From Paracraurococcus lichenis (lineage in GTDB: Bacteria > Pseudomonadota > Alphaproteobacteria > Acetobacterales > Acetobacteraceae), in NCBI RefSeq assembly GCF_030657435.1, contig NZ_JAUTWS010000005.1:205053-269052 (forward strand): a stretch of DNA of 64,000 bases, in the 5' to 3' direction. The notes below the pieces were generated by a model. That model searched no databases. It had not been told where the DNA came from and saw only the letters and a program-made list of their open reading frames with translations. This document shows, piece after piece, positions 8,737-19,788 of this stretch. Both the position numbers and the translations under genes were made by a program. The stretch's first letter is position 1. Each line of letters starts with the position of its first letter.

Positions 8737-9303
8737 ATGCGACATGTCCGACCGGCCCTCCTCGGGGCCCTCATGCTGGCCGGCGCCGCCCTGCCGGCGC
8801 TGGCGCAGCCCGCGCCGCCGGCCGCTCCTCCGCCCGGCGCCGCGGCGCCGCAGCCCCCCGGGCCGCGCGGCCCGATGATGCACGGCCCGGCCGCGGTCTT
8901 CGCGCGGGTGGACGCTAATCACGACGGCCGCGTCACGGCGGAGGAGGCCTGGAGCTTCGCCCAGGCGCGCTTCGCCGAGGCCGACCGCAACCGCGACGGC
9001 GCCCTGGTGCTGGAGGAATGGCTCGCCATCCGGCTGATGCCGGCGCCCGACGGCGCGCCGCAACCGGGGCCGAGCCCGATGCGGGCCCGCATGGCCGCCG
9101 CCATATTCCGCGCCATCGACGCCAACCGCGACGGGAAGGTGACGCCGGAGGAGCTCCGCCCGGCGGTCGAGGCCCAGCTTCGCGCGCTGGATGCCAATGG
9201 CGACAACGGCGTGACGCTGGACGAACTGCCCTTCGCTGCGCATGGGCGGCACCACATGCCGCCCCACCACGGCGCGCCTCCGCCGCCCCCGCCGCCGGGC
9301 TGA
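8737..9303 (+). CDS. Exported EF-hand calcium-binding protein
   Basis: A 188-residue protein with a signal peptide (cleavage near ALAQ, residue 23), a Pro/Ala-rich spacer, four EF-hand loops and a His/Pro tail. The loops begin DANHDGRVTAEE, DRNRDGALVLEE, DANRDGKVTPEE and DANGDNGVTLDE. In the fourth, an Asn precedes the Gly, a mild deviation. The C-terminus contains HGRHHMPPHHG followed by a polyproline run, so it could also bind transition metals. It should sit in the periplasm or be secreted. It is next to the copper genes, but nothing in the sequence shows a copper function. Confidence 0.85.
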   Translation: MRHVRPALLGALMLAGAALPALAQPAPPAAPPPGAAAPQPPGPRGPMMHGPAAVFARVDANHDGRVTAEEAWSFAQARFAEADRNRDGALVLEEWLAIRLMPAPDGAPQPGPSPMRARMAAAIFRAIDANRDGKVTPEELRPAVEAQLRALDANGDNGVTLDELPFAAHGRHHMPPHHGAPPPPPPPG

Positions 9304-9462
9304 GGACGCGCCCGCGGCCCGGCGGCACGGTCCGCCGGGCCAGGGCCCCCGCGCAGGGTGCTGCCCTGCCCATCCCTCACGCCGCATTCACGAAACCGCG
9401 ATATTCGATTGATACTCACGCCCCTCACTCATTCTCTACCAGAAGGCGGGGGGGGGCGCAGG

Positions 9463-11103
<1,641 letters not shown>

Positions 11104-11116
11104 CGGCGGCGGCGGC

Positions 11117-11137
11117 CGGCCGGGATCAGCCCGGCCG
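11117..11137. terminator. Bidirectional hairpin between convergent genes
   Basis: CGGCCGGG (11117-11124) pairs with CCCGGCCG (11130-11137) around a five-base loop, between the stops of the GH13 and SDR genes and running into the last SDR codons. No strong T-run follows on either strand, so termination is only suggested. Confidence 0.4.
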
Positions 11138-11947
11138 CGCCGCCGTCAGCCCGCCATCGACCACCAGATGCGCCGCGGTGACGTAGCGCGCCTCCTCCGA
11201 GGCGAGGAAGAGCACGGCATGCGCCACGTCCCAGGCATCGCCCATGCGGCCGATCGGCACGCCGGCATGGCGCTTGGCGATCAGCGCCGCGGCGTCGTTG
11301 GCGCCGAGCTGCTTCGCCAGGCGATGCTCGACCAGCGGCGTGTGCATGGTCCCCGGCACCACGCAGTTCACCCGGATGCCCTTCTTCACGAAGGCGATCG
11401 CGGTCGAGCGGGTGAAGGCGATGATCCCCGCCTTGCTCGCGGCATAGGCGACGTTGGTCCGGCCCTCCACCTGGTGCGACAGCGCGGCGACCGAGGAGAT
11501 GTTCACCACCGCCCCGCTCCCTTGCCGCTCCATCACTGGCAGGACGTATTTGCAGCCGAGGAAGGCGGTCTTCAGGTTGTGGTCCATCTGGGCGTCCCAG
11601 ACCTCCTCGCTCATCGTCACCGGGTCGCCGGGGGCGGAGCCGCCGACATTGTTGACCAGGATGTCAATGCGCCCGAAGCGGGCGAGGCAGTCCTCGACCG
11701 CCGCCTGCACCTCCGCGGCGACGGTCATGTTCACGGTGCGGGTGGCGCAGGTGCCGCCCTCGGCCTCGATGATCCGCGCCGTCTCGGCGACTGCCGCCGG
11801 GTTCAGGTCCACCCCGTAGACCCTGGCGCCCTGCCGCGCCATCAGCACCGCGGTCGCCTTGCCGTTCCCCCAGTTCTCTCCCCCCTTGGCCTCGCCGACC
11901 GAGCCGGCGCCGGCGATGAAGGCGGTCTTGCCGGTCAGGTCGAGCAT
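11126..11947 (-). CDS. SDR-family oxidoreductase with extended glycine loop
   Basis: A 273-residue classical short-chain dehydrogenase. The NAD(P)-binding loop is unusual: after AGAGSVG it carries an insert (EAKGGENWGNGKA) before the helix. The NNVGG motif, catalytic Ser and YAASK (Tyr-xxx-Lys) are intact. ATG 11947 was chosen because it is preceded by GGGGGAGGGGAGG and starts the first strand (MLDLTGKTAFIAG); the open frame extends twelve residues further to 11983. The substrate is unknown. It stands alone between the convergent GH13 gene and the divergent AzlC gene. Confidence 0.82.
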   Translation of the reverse strand: MLDLTGKTAFIAGAGSVGEAKGGENWGNGKATAVLMARQGARVYGVDLNPAAVAETARIIEAEGGTCATRTVNMTVAAEVQAAVEDCLARFGRIDILVNNVGGSAPGDPVTMSEEVWDAQMDHNLKTAFLGCKYVLPVMERQGSGAVVNISSVAALSHQVEGRTNVAYAASKAGIIAFTRSTAIAFVKKGIRVNCVVPGTMHTPLVEHRLAKQLGANDAAALIAKRHAGVPIGRMGDAWDVAHAVLFLASEEARYVTAAHLVVDGGLTAARPG

Positions 11948-12053
11948 CCTCCCCTCCCCCAGGAATGCGTTGCCCGCCAGCAAGCCTCGCCGTCAGCGCG
12001 GGGGTCAAGGGGCGGCGGGGCTGCTATGCGCCAGGGGTGACGGAGGGCGGATC

Positions 12054-12758
12054 GTGGACCAGCGGGGCGGCTTCACGCGGGACGGGGTGGCGCGCGGGCT
12101 GAAGGCGGCGATGGCCATCACCCTCGGCCTCTCGCCCTTCGGCCTGGTCGTCGGGATGACGGCGGACCAGGCCGGCCTCTCGCTGGCCGAGACCCTGCTG
12201 ATGAGCGGCCTCGTCTTCGCCGGCACCAGCCAGCTCGTCGCGCTGCAGCTCTGGGCCGATCCGGCGCCGGTCCTCGCCGCCACCCTCGCCTGCCTGGTGA
12301 TCAACCTGCGCATGACGCCGATGGGCGCGGCGCTGGCCCCGGTGCTGGACCGGGCGCGCGGGATCCGGCTCTGGGGCACGCTGGCGCTGCTGGTGGACAA
12401 CTCCTTCGCCCTGGCGATCGCCGAGATGCGGGCCGGGCGGCGCGATGTCGGCTTCCTCTTCGGCGCCAGCGCGGGCATGTGGCTGAACTGGATGGCGATG
12501 TGCGCGGTCGGGCACCTCTTCGGCGCGGCGCTGCGGCTACCGCCCGGGCATCCCGTCTTCTTCGCCGCCTCGGCCGCGGTGCTGGCCCTGCTGGTGCAGC
12601 TCTGGCGCGGGCGGTCGGACCTGCAGCCCTGGCTGCTCGCCGGCTGCATCGCCCTCCTGGTGCAGGGCGCGGGGCTCGGCGCGCCCTGGCCGGTGCTCCT
12701 CGGCGCCTTCGCCGGCGCGGGCTACGGCGCCTGGCGCGACGGGCGGCGCGCGGCATGA
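12054..12758 (+). CDS. azlC: AzlC-family branched-chain amino acid exporter, large subunit
   Basis: A 234-residue inner-membrane protein of the AzlC/YgaZ family. With AzlD it exports branched-chain amino acids or related compounds. It shows the family's N-terminal pattern (GLKAAMAITLGLSPFGLVVG) and about six or seven hydrophobic segments. GTG 12054 was chosen because GGAGGGCGG precedes it by three bases and the frame upstream is antisense to the SDR. It overlaps azlD by four bases (ATGA), so the two subunits are co-translated. Confidence 0.88.
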   Translation: MDQRGGFTRDGVARGLKAAMAITLGLSPFGLVVGMTADQAGLSLAETLLMSGLVFAGTSQLVALQLWADPAPVLAATLACLVINLRMTPMGAALAPVLDRARGIRLWGTLALLVDNSFALAIAEMRAGRRDVGFLFGASAGMWLNWMAMCAVGHLFGAALRLPPGHPVFFAASAAVLALLVQLWRGRSDLQPWLLAGCIALLVQGAGLGAPWPVLLGAFAGAGYGAWRDGRRAA

Positions 12759-13063
12759 GCCTGCGCTGGGACGTGCTGGCGGCCATCCTCGGCATGGCGC
12801 TGGCGACCTATCTGTGCCGGGCCGGCGGCTATGCCGTGCTGCGCGTCACCCGCCCGCCGCCCTTCGTGCATGCCATGCTGCAGCACCTGCCGGGCTGCAT
12901 CTTCGTCGCCTTCCTCGCCCCCGCCTTCCTCCGCGGCGGCTGGGGCATGGCCGCGGCCGGCGCCGTGGTGCTGCTGGTGCAGGCGCGGCTGGGCAGGCTG
13001 GCGCTCTCCATCCTGGCCGGGGTGGGCACGCTCTGGCTCTTCCGCGCGGCCGGGCTCGGCTGA
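12755..13063 (+). CDS. azlD: AzlD-family branched-chain amino acid exporter, small subunit
   Basis: A 102-residue membrane protein with three or four helices and the family features ATYLCRAGGY and LPGCIFVAFLAPAF. It is the small partner of AzlC. The start codon lies inside the azlC stop (ATGA overlap), and the length is normal for the family. A diguanylate cyclase gene begins 52 bases after it and may be in the same transcript. Confidence 0.88.
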   Translation: MSLRWDVLAAILGMALATYLCRAGGYAVLRVTRPPPFVHAMLQHLPGCIFVAFLAPAFLRGGWGMAAAGAVVLLVQARLGRLALSILAGVGTLWLFRAAGLG

Positions 13064-13115
13064 GCGGTCTTCACCGCTTCCTCACGATTGCCGCCCATCC
13101 TTGCCAACCCTACCG

Positions 13116-14465
13116 ATGGAGGCGGGCTTGGCAGAGGGCGGAACCGCGGGGCAGGAGGGGATCTGCGCGCAATGCCCGGCGCGGGTGGCGGCGGACCCGC
13201 TGACCGGCCTCGCCGACCGGCGGCAGTTCCGCGACCGCCTGGCCGAGGCGCTGGCCGGGCATGCCGCCGAGGGGCCGGGCGTCCTGCTGATCGACCTCGA
13301 CCGCTTCAAGGCGGTGAACGACGCGCTCGGACATCCCGCGGGGGATGCGCTGCTGCAGGCGGCAGGGCGACGGCTGCGCTCGGCCCTCCGGCCCGGCGAT
13401 GTCGCGGCGCGCCTCGGCGGCGACGAGTTCGCGGTGCTGCTCGCCCCGCCCACGGCGCGGGAGGCGGTCGCCGGCGTTGCGGACCGGCTGGTCGAGCTGC
13501 TGGCCCGCCCCTATGTCGTCCGCGGCCAGGTGGCGATGGTCGGCGCCAGCATCGGCGCGGCGCTCGCGCCGGCGGACGGCACCGATCCGGACACGCTGAT
13601 GTCGCGCGCCGACCTCGCCCTCTATCAGTCGAAGGGCCAGGGCCGCGGCCGCTGCAGCTTCTTCGTCCCCGAATTGCAGGCGCGGGCGGAGGCGCGGCGG
13701 GCGCTCGAGCTCGGGCTGCGCGCCGCCCTGCCGCGCGGCGAATTCGCCCTGCACTACCAGCCGCAGCTCGACCTCGGGACCCGCCGCCTCGCGGGGTTCG
13801 AGGCGCTGCTGCGCTGGCACCGGCCGGGGGCCGGCCTGGTCCCGCCGGGGGCCTTCATCCCGCTGGCCGAGGAAATCGGGCTGATCGGCCCGATCGGCGA
13901 CTGGGTGCTGGGCGAGGCGACGCGGGAGGCCGCGGGCTGGCCGGCGCCGCTGCGCGTCGCGGTGAACGTCGCGCCGCAGCAGTTCCAGGACGGCAGGCTG
14001 GTCGGGACGGTGCAGGCGGCGCTCGCCTCCGCCGGCCTGGCCGGGGCGCGGCTGGAGCTCGAGGTGACGGAGAGCGCGCTGCTCGAGGATGGCGGCTGGG
14101 GCACCATGGGGCAGTTGCAGGCGCTGAAGGCGCTCGGCGTGCGCATCTCGCTCGACGATTTCGGCACCGGCTATTCCTCGCTTTCGCAGCTCCGCAGCTT
14201 CCCCTTCGACCGTGTGAAGATCGACCGCAGCTTCGCCGACGACGCGGCGGTGGTGCGGGCCGTCGCGGCGCTCGGCGCCAGCCTCGGCATGCGCACGACG
14301 GCGGAGGGGGTGGAGACGGCGGCGCAGCTCGAGCGCATCCGCGCCGAGGGCTGCACGGAGGCGCAGGGCTACCTGCTCGGCCGTCCCGCGCCGGCCGCCG
14401 ACCTGCCGGAGATCATCGGCCGCCTCGGCGCGCCGCCCACGTCCGGCATGGGAGAGGCCGCATGA
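13116..14465 (+). CDS. GGDEF-EAL cyclic-di-GMP protein without a sensor domain
   Basis: A 449-residue cytoplasmic protein with a diguanylate cyclase domain followed by a phosphodiesterase domain. GGDEF is intact (101-105), and an RPGD inhibitory site sits five residues before it (92-95). The EAL motif is intact (229-231), and DDFGTGYSSL is present, so either activity is possible. No PAS, GAF or membrane segment precedes the cyclase; only a 25-residue leader with a Cys pair (ICAQC). ATG 13116 was preferred because upstream sequence in this frame is antisense or out of frame to azlD. The net direction of c-di-GMP control cannot be told from sequence. Confidence 0.88.
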   Translation: MEAGLAEGGTAGQEGICAQCPARVAADPLTGLADRRQFRDRLAEALAGHAAEGPGVLLIDLDRFKAVNDALGHPAGDALLQAAGRRLRSALRPGDVAARLGGDEFAVLLAPPTAREAVAGVADRLVELLARPYVVRGQVAMVGASIGAALAPADGTDPDTLMSRADLALYQSKGQGRGRCSFFVPELQARAEARRALELGLRAALPRGEFALHYQPQLDLGTRRLAGFEALLRWHRPGAGLVPPGAFIPLAEEIGLIGPIGDWVLGEATREAAGWPAPLRVAVNVAPQQFQDGRLVGTVQAALASAGLAGARLELEVTESALLEDGGWGTMGQLQALKALGVRISLDDFGTGYSSLSQLRSFPFDRVKIDRSFADDAAVVRAVAALGASLGMRTTAEGVETAAQLERIRAEGCTEAQGYLLGRPAPAADLPEIIGRLGAPPTSGMGEAA

Positions 14466-14504
14466 GGGAGACCGGCCTGTTGCGCGGCGCGCTCCGGCGC
14501 AGGG

Positions 14505-14525
14505 CGCCGGCCTGATCGGCCGGCG
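14505..14525. terminator. Hairpin between convergent genes
   Basis: CGCCGGCC (14505-14512) and GGCCGGCG (14518-14525) pair around a five-base loop, between the GGDEF-EAL stop and the smoS stop. It could serve both strands, though no T-run is present. Confidence 0.4.
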
Positions 14526-14526
14526 G

Positions 14527-15297
14527 TCAGCTCATCCAATTGCCGCCGTCGATGTTGTAGGTCTGGGCGACGATGTAGTCGGCATCAGCGCTGGCGAGGA
14601 AGGCGGCGAGGCCGCCGATCTCCTCCGGCCGCGCCATCCGGCCGAAGGGCACCGCAGCGCCGACGCGGCGCTTCTTCTCGCCGGGCGGCAGGTTCTCGTA
14701 GCGCGCGAAGCGCCTGTCCACGTCGTCCCAGTGCTCGTTGTCCACCACGCCCGGCGCGATGGCATTGACGTTGATGCCGTGCCGGATGAGGTCGAGGCCC
14801 GCGCTCTGCGTCAGGCTGATGACCGCGGCCTTGGAGGCGCAGTAGACGGCGACCAGCGCCTCCCCCCGCCGCCCGGCCTGGGAGGCAAAGTTGATGATCT
14901 TCCCGCCCTGCCCCTGCGCGATCATCTGCTTCGCCGCGGCCTGCAGGGTGAAGAGCAGCCCCTCCACGTTCACCGCGAAGACGCGTTGGTAGCTCTCCCG
15001 CGTGATGTCGACGATCGGCGCGAGGTCGAAAATGCCGGCATTGTTGACCAGGATGTCGAGCCGGCCGAAGGCGGCGACCGTGCCGGCGATGGCGGCGTCG
15101 ATGCTCTCCTGGCGGGTGACGTCGAGTTGGATGGCCTGCGCGCCCTCCCCGATGGCGGCCGCGGCCTCCTCGGCGCCGGCCTCGTTGAGGTCGCCGATCA
15201 TCACCCGCGCGCCCTCCCGCACATAGCGCTCGGCAACGGCGCGGCCGATGCCGCGCGCCGCGCCGGTGATCAGGGCCGACTTGCCGGCGAGCATCAT
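14527..15297 (-). CDS. smoS: Sorbitol (L-iditol) 2-dehydrogenase, SDR family
   Basis: A 256-residue classical SDR that should oxidise D-sorbitol to D-fructose with NAD. It has TGAARGIG near residue 11, NNAG, catalytic Ser in INFASQAG and the YCASK pair. The close fit to Rhodobacter SmoS/PolS, and its place as last gene of a hexitol uptake operon, support the substrate; galactitol or ribitol cannot be excluded. Two consecutive ATGs (15297, 15294) are possible starts. The first overlaps the xylB stop by four bases, indicating translational coupling. Confidence 0.85.
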   Translation of the reverse strand: MMLAGKSALITGAARGIGRAVAERYVREGARVMIGDLNEAGAEEAAAAIGEGAQAIQLDVTRQESIDAAIAGTVAAFGRLDILVNNAGIFDLAPIVDITRESYQRVFAVNVEGLLFTLQAAAKQMIAQGQGGKIINFASQAGRRGEALVAVYCASKAAVISLTQSAGLDLIRHGINVNAIAPGVVDNEHWDDVDRRFARYENLPPGEKKRRVGAAVPFGRMARPEEIGGLAAFLASADADYIVAQTYNIDGGNWMS

Positions 15298-16766
15298 GCG
15301 GTGGTCTCCCCAGAGGACGAAACCTTGGACAGGGCGTGGTAGAGCCCGCGCCAGCGCGGCAGGCGCGCGGCATAGGCGGCGGCGAGGGCGGGGTCGGGTT
15401 CGACCGTCTCCGCCCGGGCCGGGGGCGTGCAGACCGCCGCGGCGGCCTCGCCGGTGACGGCCAGCCGCGCCAGGCGCGCCGCGCCGAAGGCGCCGCCGAA
15501 CTCGCCCGCGGCGAGGCGGTGCAGCGGGATGCCGAGCGCCGCGGCGAGGATCGCCACCCAGTCGCGGGACCGGGCGCCGCCGCCGATCACCGTCGCCTCC
15601 CGCAGCGCGGTGCCGGAGGCGGCGAGGGCATCGGCGCAGTCGCGCAGGGAGAAGGCGACGCCCTCCAGCACCGCCTGGGTCAGCGCGGCACGCCCGGCCT
15701 CGTGCGACAGGCCGGCGAAGGCGCCGCGGATGGCGGCGTCGTTGTGCGGCGTCCGCTCACCCGACAGGTAGGGAAGGAAGAGCGCCAGGCTGGGTTCGCG
15801 CAGGGGCGGCAGTTCCTGCAGCAGCGCGGCCTCCGGCAGGCCGGCGACGCCCGCCCACCAGGCCAGCGAGGCAGCGGCCGAGAGCGTGACGCCCATCTGG
15901 TGCCAGGTGCCGGGCAAGGCATGGCAGAAGGCGTGCACCGCCCCCTGCGGCCAGGGGCGGTAGCGGTCGGTGGTGGCGAAGACCACGCCGGAGGTGCCGA
16001 GCGAGACGAAGGCGTCGCCGGCGCGGATGGCGCCGAGCCCGACCGCGCCCGCCGCATTGTCGCCGGCGCCGCCGGCCAGCAGCGGCGGCGCGGCGAAGCC
16101 CCACTCCGCCGCCAGCGCCGCGCGCATCCGGCCGGCGGGCGCGCTGCCCTCCACCAGCCGCGGCATGGCGGCGCGCGACAGGCCGGTCGCCGCCAGCAGC
16201 GCCTCCGACCAGTCGCGCTGTCCGACATCCAGCCAGAGGGTGCCGGAGGCGTCCGACATCTCCTCCACCCGCTCGCCCGTCATGCGCTGCGCGACCCAGG
16301 ATTTGGGCAGCAGGACATGGCGCGTGCGGGCGAAGATTTCGGGCTCGTGCCGCCGCACCCAGAGCAGCTTCGGCGCGGTGAAGCCGGGCATGGCGAGGTT
16401 GCCGGCGATGGCGTGCAGGTCCGGCACCGCGGCCTCCAGCGCGCGGCATTCCGTCATGCTGCGGGTGTCGTTCCAGAGGATGCAGGGCCGCAGCACCGTG
16501 TCGTGCTCGTCCAGCAGCACCGCGCCATGCATCTGGCCGGAGAGGCCGATGCCCCGCACCGCCGCCCAGTCCGCCGGCCGCGCCGCGCGCAGCGCCGCGA
16601 CGCAGTCGAGCACGGCCTGCCACCAGGATTCCGGGTCCTGCTCGCTCCAGCCGGGATGCGGGCGGGAGACGGCGAGCGGCGCCGCGGCCTCGGCCAGCAC
16701 GCGCTGATCGCCATCCACCAGCAGCGCCTTGACCGCCGAGGTGCCGAGATCGAAGCCGAGGAACAT
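15294..16766 (-). CDS. xylB: Xylulokinase, FGGY family
   Basis: A 490-residue sugar kinase that phosphorylates D-xylulose (from arabitol oxidation) with ATP. The N-terminal phosphate loop is GFDLGTSAVKA (4-14), the sugar contact is SGQMHGAVLLD, and the C-terminal ATP part includes GGGARSRDW. ATG 16766 has GGAGGG just upstream; the open frame runs further but only through a palindromic intergenic element. In the Rhodobacter smo operon xylB also lies with mtlK and smoS, so the operon probably handles sorbitol, mannitol and arabitol. The 136 bases separating it from the upstream kinase are unusually long for this operon. Confidence 0.9.
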   Translation of the reverse strand: MFLGFDLGTSAVKALLVDGDQRVLAEAAAPLAVSRPHPGWSEQDPESWWQAVLDCVAALRAARPADWAAVRGIGLSGQMHGAVLLDEHDTVLRPCILWNDTRSMTECRALEAAVPDLHAIAGNLAMPGFTAPKLLWVRRHEPEIFARTRHVLLPKSWVAQRMTGERVEEMSDASGTLWLDVGQRDWSEALLAATGLSRAAMPRLVEGSAPAGRMRAALAAEWGFAAPPLLAGGAGDNAAGAVGLGAIRAGDAFVSLGTSGVVFATTDRYRPWPQGAVHAFCHALPGTWHQMGVTLSAAASLAWWAGVAGLPEAALLQELPPLREPSLALFLPYLSGERTPHNDAAIRGAFAGLSHEAGRAALTQAVLEGVAFSLRDCADALAASGTALREATVIGGGARSRDWVAILAAALGIPLHRLAAGEFGGAFGAARLARLAVTGEAAAAVCTPPARAETVEPDPALAAAYAARLPRWRGLYHALSKVSSSGETTA

Positions 16767-16787
16767 GCGCCCTCCCTCTGCTGCCCG

Positions 16788-16896
16788 CCTAAGCAAACCC
16801 CTCGGGGTTTGCGCTGCAACAAAACCCTGAGCAGGCTTTCGCTGCAAAGGGTTGGGCTGCACGAAGTGTGGCCCAACCCGCGAAAGTCTGCTTAGG
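16788..16896. repeat. Palindromic intergenic element with three hairpins
   Basis: The 109-bp block is bounded by the inverted repeat CCTAAGCA (16788-16795) and TGCTTAGG (16889-16896). Inside are GCAAACCCC/GGGGTTTGC (16793-16812) and GGGTTGGGC/GCCCAACCC (16849-16879, with a small CAC-GAA-GTG stem in its loop). A near-inverted copy also exists: CCTGAGCAGGCTTTCGC (16826-16842) against GCGAAAGTCTGCTTAGG (16880-16896). GCTGCAA occurs twice. It separates frk from xylB within one operon and resembles a small non-autonomous palindromic element. Confidence 0.8.
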
Positions 16897-16902
16897 GCGC
16901 GC

Positions 16903-17850
16903 TCAGCCGAGCGCCGCCGCGACCTCCGCCGCGCGCGGCAGGTCGGCGCCGCGGCGCGTGCAGGTGATGGCGGCCGCGGCGCCGGCATAGCGCAGCACGT
17001 CCCGCAGGGTGTCGGCATCGAGCGCGGCAATGCCCTCCCGCGTCAGCCGCCCGTGGTGGCGCAGGCGGGCGAGCAGCGCGGCATGGAAGGTGTCGCCGGC
17101 GCCGACCGTGTCGGCGACCGCGACCGGGCGGCCCGCCTCCTCGAAGGTGCCGCAGGCATGGAAGGCGGTGGCGCCCGCGCCGCCGCGCGTCAGCACCACC
17201 AGGCCGACGCCCGCGGCGCGCCAGCGCGCGGCATGCGCCGCCGGATCGGCCCCGGCGCCATAGGCGGCCTCGAGGTCCTCCTCGCTCAGCTTGACGATGG
17301 CGGCGGTGGCGACGAAGCGGTCGAAGCGCGCCCGCCAGCGGGTGAGGTCGCCCGCCAGCACCGGGCGGAGATTGGGGTCGAGGCTGACCACGCGCCGCGC
17401 CCCCTCGCGCTCGGCCAGCGCCAGCAGCGCGCTGCCGATCGGCTCGACCGCGAGGACATAGGAGCCAAGCGCGATCGCTTCCACATCAGGGCCGAGCGCC
17501 GGCGGCAGGTCGGCCGCGCTCAGGTCGCGCTCGGCGCAGTCCTGGGCGTGGAAGGTGTAGTGCGGGTGCCCGTCGGGCCCGGGCGAGACGACGACCAGCG
17601 GCGTCGGCTTCGGGCTGCGCCGGGCGAGCGCGGTGTCGACGCCCTCCGCCGCCAGCCGCCCCGCCAGGAAATCCCCGAACCCGTCCTGCGAGAGCCCGCC
17701 GAGGAAGCCCGCCGGCACGCCGAGCCGCGCCAGCCCGACCGCGAGGTTGAAGGGCGAGCCGCCGGCGGCGGCCAGCGCGGGCAGCGTCGCGCCAGCGGCG
17801 GGCCCCTGGACGAAGAGGTCGATCAGCGCCTCGCCGCAGACCAGGATCAT
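16903..17850 (-). CDS. frk: PfkB-family carbohydrate kinase, probable fructokinase
   Basis: A 315-residue PfkB kinase, most likely making fructose 6-phosphate from the fructose released by mannitol and sorbitol dehydrogenases. The N-terminal sugar site includes GGSPFNLAVGLARLG. The C-terminal signature is DTVGAGDTF with the catalytic base Asp253. The length is normal. It lies five bases downstream of the ABC ATPase stop-to-start junction, in the same operon. Fructose specificity rests on context; ribokinase-like members look similar. Confidence 0.87.
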   Translation of the reverse strand: MILVCGEALIDLFVQGPAAGATLPALAAAGGSPFNLAVGLARLGVPAGFLGGLSQDGFGDFLAGRLAAEGVDTALARRSPKPTPLVVVSPGPDGHPHYTFHAQDCAERDLSAADLPPALGPDVEAIALGSYVLAVEPIGSALLALAEREGARRVVSLDPNLRPVLAGDLTRWRARFDRFVATAAIVKLSEEDLEAAYGAGADPAAHAARWRAAGVGLVVLTRGGAGATAFHACGTFEEAGRPVAVADTVGAGDTFHAALLARLRHHGRLTREGIAALDADTLRDVLRYAGAAAAITCTRRGADLPRAAEVAAALG

Positions 17851-17855
17851 CGGCG

Positions 17856-18953
<1,098 letters not shown>

Positions 18954-18963
18954 GGCAGTCCCC

Positions 18964-19785
18964 TTATTTCACGGCGCCGAAGGTCAGCCCGCGGACGAGC
19001 TGGCGCTGGCTGAGCCAGCCGAAGACCAGGATGGGCGCGACCGCGATGGTGGAGGCGGCGGAGAGCTTCGCGAAGAACAGCCCCTGCGGCGAGGAGAAGG
19101 AGGCGATGAAGGCGGGCAGCGGCGCCGCCTCCGACGACGTGAGGTTCAGGCTCCAGAAGGCCTCGTTCCAGCAGAGGATGAGGGAGAGCAGGCCGGTGGA
19201 GGCGATGCCGGGCACCGAGAGCGGCAGCAGCAGGTGCCAGAACTCCGACCCGGTGCGGGCGCCGTCCATGCGGCCGGCCTCCAGGATCTCCCCCGGCACC
19301 TCCTTGAAGAAGGTGAAGAGCATCCAGACCACGATGGGCAGGTTCATCAGCGCATAGATGACGACGAGGCCGCTGCGGGTGTCGAGGATGCCGAGGGTGC
19401 GGAAGAGCAGGTAGATCGGCACCAGCACGCCGACCGGCGGCAGCATCTTGGTCGACAGCATCCAGAGCAGCGTCGAGCGCGTGCGCTCCGTCGGGTGGAA
19501 GGCCATGGCATAGGCGGCCGGGATGGCGAAGGCGAGGGCGAGCACCGTCCCGCCCACCGAGATGACGACGCTGTTGAGCGCGAAATGCAGGTAGTCCGCG
19601 CGCTGCTGCACCTCCGCATAGCTCTCGAGCGTCGGGGTGAAGAGGATCTGCGGCGGGGTGGCGATGGCCGCGACCTCGGACTTGAAGCTGGTCAGCACCA
19701 TCCAGAGGATGGGGAAGAAGAGCAGCAGCGCCACGCCCCAGCCGAGGACCGTGGTCAGCAGCATCTGCCGGGCGGATGAGCGCAT
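18964..19785 (-). CDS. smoG: Hexitol ABC transporter permease (MalG-like)
   Basis: A 273-residue inner-membrane permease with six hydrophobic segments. It carries the EAA coupling motif [20 protein letters not shown], the contact for the ATPase, about 80 residues before the end, and the usual C-terminal [20 protein letters not shown]. It partners with SmoF, whose stop is three bases upstream of this start. Length and topology match the MalG/SmoG branch. Confidence 0.92.
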   Translation of the reverse strand: MRSSARQMLLTTVLGWGVALLLFFPILWMVLTSFKSEVAAIATPPQILFTPTLESYAEVQQRADYLHFALNSVVISVGGTVLALAFAIPAAYAMAFHPTERTRSTLLWMLSTKMLPPVGVLVPIYLLFRTLGILDTRSGLVVIYALMNLPIVVWMLFTFFKEVPGEILEAGRMDGARTGSEFWHLLLPLSVPGIASTGLLSLILCWNEAFWSLNLTSSEAAPLPAFIASFSSPQGLFFAKLSAASTIAVAPILVFGWLSQRQLVRGLTFGAVK

Positions 19786-19788
19786 GGG

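Noticed and set aside
9448..9456. Nine G bases before the GH13 gene as a phase-variation tract
   Set aside because: It lies upstream of the likely GTG start, is short, and would affect expression only if the gene began at the unlikely ATG 9358.
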